Made by a program: the position numbers and the translations under genes. From Takakia lepidozioides (lineage: Eukaryota; Streptophyta; Takakiopsida; Takakiales; Takakiaceae): DNA of 64,000 bases. Shown here one piece after another: positions 1 to 8,640 of this stretch; positions within the stretch are counted from its first letter, which is position 1, and every line of letters begins with the position of its first letter. Location of the stretch: contig CM060732.1 in assembly GCA_030704615.1 (NCBI GenBank), positions 35,569,053-35,633,052 of the forward strand. The letters are read 5' to 3'. The notes beneath the pieces were generated by a model, which was not told the DNA's origin, did no database searches, and saw only the letters and a program-made list of their open reading frames with translations.

Positions 1-9
1 GTCGCTCGC

Positions 10-155
10 TCTTTCAACAAGAGGTCAGGCCCGAACCGCACAACCGGTTTTGGTACGGGAGGCCGAAAACCTTCAGCGAGGGTCAACGGAAAACCGGCCA
101 CGACGAAGGGTGCGACGACGACGAAACTACGTACCTCCTCACAGACGCGGGTCGA
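10..155 (+). pseudogene. PLE family C fragment, RT-gene N-terminal linker
   Basis: This stretch matches the reverse complement of about 62279-62430, the basic Ser/Thr/Lys-rich linker upstream of the RT in the PLE-C element near the right end of the window. Shared translated words include SFNKRSGPNRTTG and RVNGKPATTKGATTT. Homology stops at about 155, and unrelated sequence that runs into the kinase-like gene follows. It is a truncated piece with no RT core; its upstream part lies outside the window. Confidence 0.8.
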
Positions 156-201
156 CGTCTTAACCTATCAGATATTTCTGATCGCTGCCATTTTTTACTC
201 A

Positions 202-875
202 GCGTAGGCTATGCCTTCCAGCTAATGAAGAAAATGCATGACTCTGTTCCGGTAGTCCCAGGTCGCCGTGCCATGTTTTCTATGGAAAAGTCACCGGATG
301 GAAGGAGGAGTATTTACTTTTATGATGACAAAGTGGCGAAGCACATTAGAGACTTTTCTAGTTATAGTGCTGACCAGGGGACGGATATTACCGTGATAAA
401 GAGGGCTTATGTTGCTGCGAGAACATGTAAGTTTCTGCCGCAGATGGTGGCATTGCCTGTCGAAACTGCTCATGGATCCTACAGAGTTGAGTTTAGTCCT
501 CTTGGATACCAATGCAGATTGGAGTCTGAAGAGGAATGCAGGTGGATGGCTCAGTGTGTCTGCCGAGCCTTATGTATCCTCCACAGTGCGGGCCTGGTGC
601 ACAGGGATATCCGACTCCCAAATATTGTGCGCCTTTCAGATACAGATTTCATGCTCATCGACCTCGAATCTGTAGCAGATTTTCCTTTCAAATTGTTTGA
701 TGGATTTCAGCCTTTCTCAGCCTGGTCTCCGGAGATGTATGAGGGCAACCAGTATACGCCCTTTTCAGACATGTATAGTGTTGGCAAACTCCTGGATGAG
801 TATATCCCCGTAGACTTTATAAGGAAGCTCACTGACAAACAACTCAGTTCATCACAGGCATTACAACATCCTTAG
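202..875 (+). CDS. Protein kinase-like protein, probably degenerate
   Basis: From the ATG at 225 a 216-residue frame shows the C-terminal half of a protein kinase fold. The catalytic loop HRDIRLPN is at residues 126-133, an SPE triplet stands where APE is expected (168-170), and YTPFSDMYSVG carries the conserved subdomain IX Asp (182). The metal-binding DFG is replaced by DLE (146-148), and no glycine loop or N-lobe Lys is recognisable. The frame is open upstream of the ATG to a pyrimidine-rich stretch ending in AG at 201, so it may be a downstream exon whose earlier exons are lost. It stops at ALQHP-TAG, exactly where kinases carry Trp in the HPW/HPF motif, which suggests a TGG to TAG change. 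The HRDIRxPN form occurs in divergent eukaryotic kinase families. Pseudokinase or pseudogene is more likely than an active enzyme. Confidence 0.6.
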
Positions 876-1329
876 CTATCAGAGCTCATGCTGTGGGTTT
901 ATCTTAATTCATCTCTCATTTTGTGACCTTTGATGTTTGCTGATGTTTGCTGATGTTTGTGCAAGTTGGTAAAACCTTGTCCTTAGTTGCTACATGTTTG
1001 AGGCTCTGCTCTTAAATCTGCAATTGGATTCTCTTTAACCTATATTCTCTGATTGACCTTTTGTACACTGTTTTATGGCACCTCCAGTTTTTCACATAAT
1101 TCTAGATGATCTAATCAAATAGACTTAAAAGAATGAGAGGTAATTGTTGCTGGCCAAATGAGTGGGAATCCCAGAAAACTGGAGCTGTTGGAATTCATTC
1201 TGATTGCACTGTAATTCTTGGTAAAAGGCGAAAGAGTTGTCTGCTCTGAGCTGGGCATCCCGCTTATTTGAGTCTGCGGTTCTTGCTTAAGCTTGTAGCA
1301 AAGTGGTTGTCTAATATGTTGGATGTGTC
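876..1329. other. AT-rich stretch without a recognisable gene
   Basis: No coding frame with family features. A short tandem of TGATGTTTGC units lies near 935-960. It probably is the 3' flank or an intron of the decayed kinase locus. Confidence 0.4.
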
Positions 1330-1610
1330 ATTTGCAGGAGTTTTGACTAGAGGCGGTGGAAGCGACTGTTGATGCACTTGCTGTTGTGCACTTCTTCATG
1401 GGGACATTCGATGCCCTAATATCTTGGTTGATTTTAGGGGGCATTAAGGTGTTTGTTTGATCGATTTTGGTATTTCACAACCCATCACCAGTACTGAAGA
1501 TCGCAAGAGAGAGTGTGTGCAACTGGAAGTCATGTTGGAACATGTGCAGAAACTCGGCGATCTTGCTCATAGGGAGGGCATCCCTGCTGGGCGTGTACAC
1601 TGAATATTGA
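1330..1610 (+). pseudogene. Second protein-kinase-like fragment
   Basis: Starting near an intron acceptor-like TTTGCAG at 1338, the plus strand encodes a kinase catalytic loop (HGDIRCPNILVDF, about 1397-1437). After a shift and a stop comes CLIDFGISQP with an intact DFG (about 1453-1485), followed by residues resembling an activation segment. The parts need at least two frame changes to be read together, so this is a pseudogene. It is separate from the kinase-like gene at 225-875: the catalytic loop recurs, and here DFG is kept. Together they look like a decayed tandem pair of one kinase family. No catalytic Lys region is visible. Confidence 0.6.
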
Positions 1611-3478
1611 TATGTGCATAATGTTGCTACGAAGAACTTAGTTCTTGGAGACAAGTGTTGCTGGTTTAATTTTTGGAAACCCATGAACCTCATTCTGCCA
1701 TCGTGTACTCTAGGAGAATGAACCAAAGATTCTTGTACCCAGAGTGTATAGAGGTTTTTTTGGTCAAGGTCCAATAGATCTGTACAGTACAATGACAGCA
1801 CTGTTTTTCTTAATGTTTAGGAGATGTCTTTGTTGGCCTTACTGGATTTTTTGGACTCTGCAGATGGCCTTGGCCATGATAGCCTCAGTTAGTTACTCCA
1901 TGATTTCAAATTCGAGTCAGCAATCCCTTGATGCACTCTTATCTTGTTCTCCGGCACGTCGTGTTGAATGTTGCCATTGAGGCAGGATTTGACCTCCGCA
2001 ACTGCATAGGTGGTTTCACCAATTCTGAGAACATCCCTGTTTCTGAGCTTCCCGTGTAATCGTGATTCCATGTTGAACTCACAGTTCACTCTTCAAGCTT
2101 AGCTTTCCATCAGATAACGTAGATGTGATAAAGACAAAACTAAAACTTCCGTTTCAGTTTTCACTCGAGTAAACAAGGTATTCATTTTTGTTGATGTGTC
2201 ATTATTATTCCTCGGAACAAAACAAGAAAAGAGAAAGGCACTTCATTGTATATGAAACCAGAGGCCGTTTACAGAGCAGTACTTTTCAATTTGACAACAC
2301 AACGTTGTTTCATGCTATAAATTTCAAATGCTAAAAATTTCACTAAGTTTACGAAAAACAAAGATATTGCTTCAATGCTGAATCGAAATGGGGGGTTTTG
2401 GGTGAAGTACCCTAAACCCTAAAACTTTTGAGGACTCTGGTGGTTTGTTTGGATTAAAATCTATAATGAATTAGAACACGATTTCTTGAAACTCTAACTA
2501 GGAGGAACTAACAAGCCAACCCCTACAAGTGTCTACTTAAAGGTAATCCATCAGTCGCACCAAACAAGATAAATTTGTAAAGGACACTCTGAAAGATAGC
2601 CCTCTGAACTCACAAATTCGAACCCCAAAGTTCAAGGCATGTGGAGAGGTTCAGAAGTTTATTGCATGTATTAACCATGCTAAGTATAAGCAGCAGTAGA
2701 ATGATACAATTTCTATAATTGACCTTACAAATTTTAGGCTTTCTCATTGGACCAACAATGCCCAATGATGTGAAACCACAATCGGGAAAAGTGAATGATG
2801 GCCCTCAAATCATGTAGAAGGAACTTAATGAAATTTAGTCTTCAACTTGACTTGGTGCAAGAGCCGGACTCCCCTAGCCTGTAAAAGTAGACAAGGGTAG
2901 AAACATAAATGAGTAGAACTGACCAAGAATTGCCCAGAGTCCCTAGAATCCTGCACCAAAAACTTGCACAATGAGTAATTAAGAGAACATGCCAAAATTA
3001 ACTGCCTTGAACATTACATTCAATTTTCCTTAAACCCTTATGAGCTCACAGTTGGGGCTGCTCAGTGCATGCCATTCTTCACAAAAAATTTGGATTTCAG
3101 ATCCCTCTTTAGTTTGACTGAAGTAATCGAAGATGGAGGAGTTTGTGTGCTGTATCTCCAGGTTATTGTAGTTCCTCACAGTTGTATGCTGCTGTTGGTT
3201 ATGAGTCTTTCTATGGAAAGAATTGTCACCACTTTGTGTACTCCAGTTACTGTGCAATTTTTTTGTTTATTCAAATGTCTCTTTTTTCTTTTGGAAGTGA
3301 CCTTATGTCTTTTTTCTAATTTTGAGCCATGGCTGAGTAAGCCTTCAGAAACTCTGACCTGCACAAGGACAACCTCTTTTGGTTGGAGTGAGTGCTTACT
3401 CAGTATTTTCACACGGATATTTTTTACATGGAATTGTGGGAAGGTTAGATTCCTACCATAATTAATTGGTCAGTCATA
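1611..3478. other. No supported gene; AT-rich intergenic DNA
   Basis: Only short frames without family features are present. The first part (to about 2090) may be decayed 3' sequence of the kinase fragment. A two-unit telomere-like run lies at 2410-2424, and the region ends at the first long telomere-repeat run. I see no RNA gene or terminal repeat. Confidence 0.4.
2410..2424 (+). repeat. Interstitial telomere-like repeat (CCCTAAA)2
   Basis: Two perfect CCCTAAA units within AT-rich DNA. Unlike the runs further right, the flanks show no recognised PLE end, so its origin is unclear. Confidence 0.7.
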
Positions 3479-3508
3479 TTTAGGGTTTAGGGTTTAGGGT
3501 TTAGGGTT
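3479..3508 (+). repeat. Interstitial telomere repeat (TTTAGGG)4
   Basis: Four perfect TTTAGGG units directly abutting the TTACATGG end of a family D sequence. It is the outer (left) limit of the first PLE cluster and C-rich on the minus strand, the sense strand of the adjoining copies. Confidence 0.95.
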
Positions 3509-4050
3509 ACATGGGTGTTCCCGCCAAAAATGACCATTTTTTTCTTCGTGTTTTGAGGTGACCTACCCCCCATTTATGATGATTGTAGTTCTAGGGATGT
3601 CTTAAAATTTCCCTAATCCCTCGTCATTTGGGAGATATAACACGTTGGACTTTTGACTTTTTGGGTTGACTTTTGACTATATATAATTTTTTTGAAATTT
3701 GAAATGGCCAATGTGTTAGTTTAGGCTAGTAGTATTACAATGGTGGTGGTAGTTTGGTAAAAATGTTAAGTAGTTGATAGATATGGACGATTGAAGGCAA
3801 AACCCTAAAATAGAGTTTGTGGCTAAATTTAGTGTTTGTTGATAGTTTTGATTTGACCTACCCCCATGTGTAAGTATAGAGAATCTAGGAATGTAAAAAC
3901 ATTTCCCTAATGATGCTTTATTTATGGAGTGTTTAACTTTTGGTTGACTTTTACAAATTTGGCATAAATTAAGGGTTTTCCCTAACGATGCTTTACTTAG
4001 GAGATATGGAGTGTTTGATTTTTGGTTGATTTTTTCAAATTTGGCATAAA
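3509..4050 (-). mobile_element. Family D telomere-bounded repeat
   Basis: Non-coding unit bounded on both sides by TTTAGGG runs. Diverged copies occur at 23094-23768, 23971-24122 and, inverted, 26118-26675. On the plus strand it starts TTACATGG-GTTCCCGC, then has a T-run and GAGGTGACCTACCCCC. A block with CTACCCCC, a TTTCCCTAAT element and GAGATAT/TTGACTTT words appears twice, about 300 bp apart. No coding capacity or hammerhead core was found. By analogy with families A, B, C and E it may be the 3' part of another PLE family whose body is not in the window; that is inference. Confidence 0.6.
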
Positions 4051-4076
4051 TTAAGGGTTTAGGGTTTAGGGTTTAG
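4051..4076 (+). repeat. Telomere repeat at D/A junction
   Basis: TTAAGGG followed by three TTTAGGG-type units separates family D from the 3' end of PLE-A copy A1. Confidence 0.9.
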
Positions 4077-4596
4077 AACTCAGAGAAAGTGTCAAAACAA
4101 ATGTAGGAGTACAACGCGGATGCACCGGGTGCAAAATAAACACAATCCGTGCAAACAATTTTAAGGGGGGCAGTTATGCACCCCTGGAAAAATTTCAGAT
4201 CCTGTGAAACAAACCTGAAAGGAGAGATCCTGCGAGACATGAAACTAGAATAGAAGTATGCGAGGTGTCCTGAAATGCAACTGCAAACTTATGCAAGAGG
4301 CAAAAGTGCGTATGAGAACTATTTCACTGGATGCACAGGAGAATAGAACCATATCTTTGTTTTGCAAGAGAATGGACACACTAGGAACAACTTAGATGCA
4401 GATCTCACATGCGCTACTCGAGATGGAGTTTATGGCATGCACTATCGTATAGACACAGAGCAAATAACAATGCAATGATCTAAAGCAAGGGATACAAACG
4501 TATCTAAAACTTGACAACTTCGAAAAACTCAACAACTTCAAAGGGTGAGACCACGAGGCAACATCATGCAAAGTAGTAAAACCAAATCTTTATAAA

Positions 4597-4636
4597 CCCA
4601 GACTAGTTTCACTCAGCACGTGAGCTCATCAGTGGG
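4597..4636 (-). ncRNA. Hammerhead ribozyme (PLE-A, copy A1)
   Basis: Minus strand: CCCA, core CTGATGA, stem II GCTCA/TGAGT around CGTGC (last pair G-U), core GAAA, a two-pair stem III in ACTAGT, cleavage base C, then TGGG closing stem I with CCCA. All core bases fit the hammerhead consensus. The very short stem III is the form known from PLEs and plant retrozymes, which is thought to act best as a dimer. Confidence 0.85.
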
Positions 4637-4671
4637 AAAGAAAAGGAATGAGATACAAACCCCATCCCCCG

Positions 4672-4680
4672 CTTATATAC
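4672..4680 (-). promoter_or_regulatory. TATA box upstream of hammerhead (A1)
   Basis: GTATATAAG on the minus strand, about 36 nt before the ribozyme. The same element stands at this position in families B, C and E, so it probably directs a transcript starting just before or inside the ribozyme. Confidence 0.55.
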
Positions 4681-4963
4681 TACTAGGAGTGAACTGCCTC
4701 ATGTGGACAATCTTCCAGTGGATGTCTCACGAGGAAAAAAACCATCCAACAAATGTCTCGTACGAAGAAAATCGTCCAAAAAGTCTCGGTGGGAGAAAGT
4801 CATCCAGTGGATGAAAACAAGTTCTCAACAAGAGAGAACCAGATCCAAATAACAAAAATCATCCAAATAGTCAATTTTATATCTCTCATATACAACTAAC
4901 TCCGTGAGTTTATGACTATGTAACAACCAATTATGCTGAAGTTAGAGCATGTTCTGCAAAGTC

Positions 4964-5173
4964 CTAAGGGCTGAAACCACTTCGAAAGGAACGCAAAACT
5001 CGTAAGAGCACAAGAACACGCAGACCATCGCTAAAGCCTGCAGCTGTGTTGTCCTGAACATGTCCAACCACGATCCCCACCTTCCGACCTCCAAGAAGAA
5101 ACACGGCTCGGTCTTCGTATTGTTGCCTCATCAAATGAATGAGCACCTTGGTCAAAAGAATGAAGATCAACAT
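4964..5173 (-). pseudogene. Short conserved frame in PLE-A leader
   Basis: A 69-residue frame just inside the 5' end of copy A1 contains HLMRQQYEDRAVFLLG and RKVGIVVGHVQDNTAAGF. The same words recur at 18058-18252 and 25067-25160. It lies where families C and E begin ORF1, but I see no similarity to those proteins beyond the first nucleotides. Conservation at the protein level between copies is modest evidence for past coding. No domain was recognised, and it is most likely the remnant start of a PLE reading frame. Confidence 0.4.
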
Positions 5174-5230
5174 CTGCCTCCATTACGTGAAGGTGATTAA
5201 AGATGAGTTGCAGCTAACACTGTAAGAAAG

Positions 5231-5237
5231 TTTAGGG
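5231..5237 (+). repeat. Single telomere unit between A1 and A2
   Basis: One TTTAGGG lies exactly between the 3' end of copy A2 (TGTGAA on the minus strand) and the 5' start of copy A1. The copies are head to tail, joined by one telomere repeat. Confidence 0.85.
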
Positions 5238-5754
5238 TTCACAGAAAGTGTCAAAACAAATGTAACAGTACAACGCGGATGCACTGGGTGCAAAATAAAC
5301 ACAATCCGTGCAAACAAGTTTTGGGGGGGCCAGTTATGCACCCCTGGAAAAATTTCAAATCCTGTGGATCAAACCTGAAAGGAGAGATCCTGAGAGACAT
5401 GAAACTAGAATAGAAGTATGCGAGGTGTCCTGAAATGCAACTGCAAACCTATGCAAGAGGCAAAAGTGCGTATGAGAACTATTTCACTGGATGCACAGGA
5501 GAATAGAACCATATCTCTGTTTTGCAAGAGAATGGACACACAAGGAACAACTTAGATGCAGATCTCACATGCGCTACTCGAGATGGAGTTTATGGCATGC
5601 ACTATCGTATAGACACAGAGCACATAACAATGCAATGATCTAAAGCAGGGGATACAAACGCATCTAACACTCGACAACTTTGAAAAACTCAACAACTACA
5701 AAGGGTGAGACCACGAGGCAAGATCATGCAAAGTAGTGAAGCCAAATCTTTATA
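5238..5754 (-). mobile_element. PLE family A copy A2, 5'-truncated at the ribozyme cleavage site
   Basis: The unit holds only the part of family A downstream of the hammerhead. Its sense-strand 5' end is GGGTTTATAAAGATTTGG, which follows the predicted cleavage position almost directly in the intact copies. The 3' end is the standard family A end. Beyond the 5' end lies a run of telomere repeats. Confidence 0.75.
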
Positions 5755-5786
5755 AACCCTCAACCCTCAACCCTAAACCCTAAAAC
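5755..5786 (+). repeat. Telomere repeat run at A2/A3 head-to-head junction
   Basis: Two CCCTCAA variants and two CCCTAAA units. C-rich on the plus strand, it forms the 5' boundary of the plus-sense copy A3 and abuts the ribozyme-end of minus-sense copy A2. Confidence 0.9.
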
Positions 5787-6107
5787 TTGTGTAAAGCTCT
5801 TACGAGTTTTGCATTCTTTTTGAAGTGGTTTCCCAATATGCTCTAACTTCAATATAATTGGTTGTTGCATAGTCATAAACTCACGGAATTAGTTGTATTT
5901 GAGAGATATAAAATTGACTATTTGGATGATTTTTATTCTTTGGATCTGGTTCTCTCTTGTCGAGAACTTGTTTTCATCCATTGGATGACTTTCTCCCACC
6001 GAGACTTTTTGGACAATTTTCTCGTACGAGATATCTGTTGGATGGTTTTTCTCCTCACGAGACATCCACTGGAAGATTATCCACACGAGGCAGTTCACTC
6101 CTAGTAG

Positions 6108-6115
6108 TATATAAG
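6108..6115 (+). promoter_or_regulatory. TATA box upstream of hammerhead (A3)
   Basis: TATATAAG, 35 nt before the ribozyme remnant. Confidence 0.5.
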
Positions 6116-6150
6116 CGGGGGGTGAGGTTTGTATCTCATTCCTTTTCTTT

Positions 6151-6181
6151 CCCACTGATGAGCGAGCGAAACTAGTCTGGG
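6151..6181 (+). ncRNA. Hammerhead ribozyme remnant (A3), stem II deleted
   Basis: Core CTGATGA, GAAAC, TAGTC and stem I (CCCA/TGGG) are intact. Stem II is cut to GCGAGC by a deletion relative to the intact copy at 25565, leaving two base pairs. Activity is probably low or absent. Confidence 0.75.
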
Positions 6182-6329
6182 GTTTATAAAGATTTGGCTT
6201 CACTACTTTGCATGATCTTGCCTCGTGGTCTCACCCTTTGAAGTTGTTGAGTTTTTCGAAGTTGTTGAGTTTTAGATATTTTTGTATCCTCTTCTTTAGA
6301 TCATTGCATTGTATGTGCTCTGTGTCTAT

Positions 6330-6337
6330 ACGATAGG
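6330..6337 (+). repeat. Target site duplication TACGATAG (left)
   Basis: Identical 8-mer at 17632-17639. The uninterrupted family A copy at 25074-26117 has a single TACGATAG at this place. Confidence 0.93.
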
Positions 6338-6376
6338 AGGTTTGCTATTTCATGAGCATGAGCGGCATGAGCAGAG
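6338..6376 (+). repeat. Left terminal inverted repeat of the MULE-like element
   Basis: Begins GAGGTTTGCTATTTCATG and continues with ATGAGC/GGCATGAGC words. The right end read inward gives GGGGGCTGCTATTTCATG followed by the same words in another order. Confidence 0.85.
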
Positions 6377-6694
6377 TAGTAAGACAATCGGTTTTCATGA
6401 GCAGAAGTACAAATTTCGAAAATAAAAAACAATAAAAAACAATAATTTAATGCAATGTGTCAGGAAAAACAAATATATTATTCGGCCCCTTGAAGGGAAA
6501 ATTGCAGTTTTGACAGTTGTGCTCATGATATTTCGTCTTCCGCTCATGCCAATTCCCAGCGACATGTGCAAATATGGCGCCGAATTTCACGGTAATAGGG
6601 TCCGTAACCTGAAAAAACGGCGACGTATTTCGCGGTAATAGGTCTCTCTAGCGAAAAATGGTGCCGAATTCCGCGGCTATAGGTCCCCTCATGA

Positions 6695-7010
6695 CAGGTA
6701 ATTCGGCGCCATTTTTCCAGTGCATGTTCGGACTTAGCCAGTTTTCGGCGCAAAATAGGGAAATTCGGCGCCATTTTTCCAGACACTGTACCAGTGCATG
6801 TTGGGACTTTGCCAGTTTTCGGCCCAAAAAAGAGAAATTCGGCGCCATTTTTCCAGACACAGTACCAGTGCATGTTGGGACTTAGCCAGTTTTCGGCCCA
6901 AAAAAGAGAAATTCGGCGCCATTTTCCCAGACACAGGTACCAGTGCATGTTGGGACTTAGCCAGTTTTCGGCCCCAAAAAGAGAAATTCGGCGCCATTTT
7001 TCCAGAAATG
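6695..7010. repeat. Left GGCGCC array, about 74-bp period
   Basis: Five ATTCGGCGCCATTTT(T)CCAG cores (GGCGCC at about 6705, 6767, 6841, 6915, 6990), spaced 62 to 75 bp. Linkers read CAGTGCATGTTGGGACTT-AGCC-AGTTTTCGG. Open frames across it are repeat artefacts. It lies between the left TIR and the SWIM gene. Confidence 0.9.
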
Positions 7011-7160
7011 GCCCCACAACTGCTTCTGTTGGATCTCAGTTTGAATGGAATATTGCCTCATTTCAGGAGTTTTGGGGTGCATTTCATTACACTGCAAAAA
7101 AAAGTCTGATACAGCAAAATGCATTTGAAAATATCCATATGGAGGATTCCGTTTGCCCCA

Positions 7161-8090
7161 TCAATGATTTCTGGAATCCCTAAGGAGGAGTTTGTGCAGC
7201 TCGTTCACGCTCAACGCCGGTGCATGAATAAAGTCATCAATAGTCACGTTCATCCTCAACCTCTTCAGGTAGATGTAATACAGATGCTTGCACGGATAAT
7301 ACTTCGAACCCTTCTTTGCTTCCATCAACGAGAAGTCCGTACAATTGCAAGTGGGCTCCACTCCAATCGTAATTGTGTATACATCGTCGCGTACAGCCGA
7401 GCCGGCCGTTGCCATCCGATACACACGCCCAAGGCCGGGTGGAGGTACGTCCACGGAGCTCTGAATAGTGCAAGCCATCCCAAGAGCATTGGCAATCCGA
7501 GTCTCATTCAACTTGTTGGGAGGGTGTCGTCTCTTCACTCTTCCGAATCGCATTGTGGGATGTGCAGAATTGTCCAATCCGTCTCTACTGGACCGAGCAG
7601 TCTGCAATGGCTGGGTCTGAGGAACCGGAAATGCGTGGGCCGGGATGTCTGTGCGTTGCACCATTCGAAATCCTGCTGCAGATAGAGCATCCGCCTCATT
7701 CTGAGAGAGGCTGCAACCCGGTGCAACAGGCCAAACGCCCGGAGGCTCCGGCATTCCCTGAATCCCGTACTTGGGCTTGCCAAATACACAGGTCATTATG
7801 TCGTGCCTACAGAACCAAAATGTCTGCGTTGTGGCGTGAGCAAATGTGGGAGTCAAAAATCTGCCGCTGAAACAAGGTGCAGGTACAGCACCATGTGGGT
7901 TCCTCCGAATCATCTCACCACAGCGTGCTCTCGTATCCACCCGGATGGCGCAGCACTTCCCTCGAAATGCCGGCAATGTCCTCGCAATTCTCCACTGTGA
8001 CTCCGACACTCTTGTCTCCACAATGGGAATGTTGTACTGCTTTACTACAGATGGCTCGTTATGTTGCCGGGGCACGCGCCCTGTGCTCAA
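7161..8090 (-). CDS. SWIM zinc finger, C-terminal part of MULE transposase
   Basis: A 309-residue frame ends with a SWIM-type finger: CNC at about 248-250 and CKH 16 residues later, followed by LYYIYLKRLRM. In MuDR/FAR1-type transposases such a finger lies C-terminal to the DDE domain and binds DNA. This frame follows the transposase core on the same strand but is separated from it by an inverted block (about 8118-8640). Its ATG is therefore probably not a genuine start; the frame is more likely the 3' end of one long transposase gene. The middle of the protein is Pro/Arg-rich and shows no other domain. Confidence 0.7.
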   Translation of the reverse strand: MSTGRVPRQHNEPSVVKQYNIPIVETRVSESQWRIARTLPAFRGKCCAIRVDTRARCGEMIRRNPHGAVPAPCFSGRFLTPTFAHATTQTFWFCRHDIMTCVFGKPKYGIQGMPEPPGVWPVAPGCSLSQNEADALSAAGFRMVQRTDIPAHAFPVPQTQPLQTARSSRDGLDNSAHPTMRFGRVKRRHPPNKLNETRIANALGMACTIQSSVDVPPPGLGRVYRMATAGSAVRDDVYTITIGVEPTCNCTDFSLMEAKKGSKYYPCKHLYYIYLKRLRMNVTIDDFIHAPALSVNELHKLLLRDSRNH

Positions 8091-8117
8091 AGGAGATGGC
8101 GATCTTGAACGTGCACT

Positions 8118-8640
8118 GTAAGGAAATCAGACGAGGGAGCAATGGTCAGTTGGCTAGCATGGTGGCATTATCGTTTTCTCCAGTTCGGCGACTATATGCG
8201 GGAGGTGAGTTGCACGAATTCGCGTCCCGTTGAATATTATTCTTGGCCATATTTGTAACTTGTTTGTAACCTGAACATGTGCTTGTGCAGGAAATGTGTC
8301 TCGACTCCGACACCGACATGCCCACGACAAACATGGCCGAATCAGTGCACTCTTCCTGGCGTGCCTCCTCTGCGGCGCATCTGGTGGACATCCTCACTGC
8401 CACAACGGAGGACATTGTGAGGTCAATTAGGCAGCAATGCAGGTACAACGAGTTCTTGAAAGGGAAACAGTGGGGCTTGGGGCCGGACAGGCAGGAAATG
8501 CTGATGCGGACTGCCTCTAGATCGAAGAATCCTCGGAAGTGGGCGGCGGCCTTGCGAGAGGGCCTTCGGGACACGCCATTGCTGCGAAGAAGCCAACATT
8601 TGGAAGGAGATGTTCATACCCGTCCAGTGAGACGAAGACT
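8118..8640 (+). pseudogene. Inverted block of the MULE transposase
   Basis: On the plus strand, opposite to the rest of the transposase, lie SWLAWWHYRFLQFGDYMRE (to about 8200), a likely intron (GTGAGT at 8201 to GTGCAG at 8290), and then EMCLDSDTDMPTTNMAESVH with SSWR. The TTN-MAES motif carries the third catalytic acidic residue in MULE transposases, and the W-rich segment is the usual sequence just before it. Both flanking blocks (DDE core and SWIM finger) are on the minus strand, so this segment has been inverted in place. The gene cannot give a whole transposase from this copy. Exact inversion endpoints are uncertain by tens of bases. Confidence 0.6.

Larger units (their letters stand above)
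4077..5230 (-). mobile_element. PLE family A copy A1, non-autonomous, hammerhead-bearing
   Basis: A 1.15-kb unit on the minus strand with telomere units at both ends. In sense order it has a leader starting CTTTCTTACAGTGTTAGCTG, a short conserved reading frame, a TATA box, a hammerhead ribozyme and a 3' region. The 3' region holds the GGCCCCCCTAAAA-type motif and the TGCACCCGGTGCA palindrome and ends at GACACTTTCTCTGAG. Almost all RT coding sequence is missing, so it must rely on proteins from another element. Family A recurs at 5238-5754, 5787-6337 with 17632-18003, 18011-18230, 24545-24876 and 25074-26117. The leader resembles the first codons of ORF1 in family E, which supports derivation from a PLE by internal deletion. 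Confidence 0.7.
5787..6337 (+). mobile_element. PLE family A copy A3, first part
   Basis: A plus-sense, 5'-truncated copy starting directly after the telomere run. It contains the family A leader end, TATA box (6108-6115), a shortened hammerhead and the first part of the 3' region. It is interrupted at 6337 by the MULE-like transposon and resumes at 17632; comparison with the uninterrupted copy at 25074-26117 shows a clean insertion. Confidence 0.8.

Noticed and set aside
3799-3806. Single CCCTAAA inside family D as an element boundary
   Set aside because: The same word is at the equivalent place in the 23-kb copy (near 23390), so it is internal to the family.
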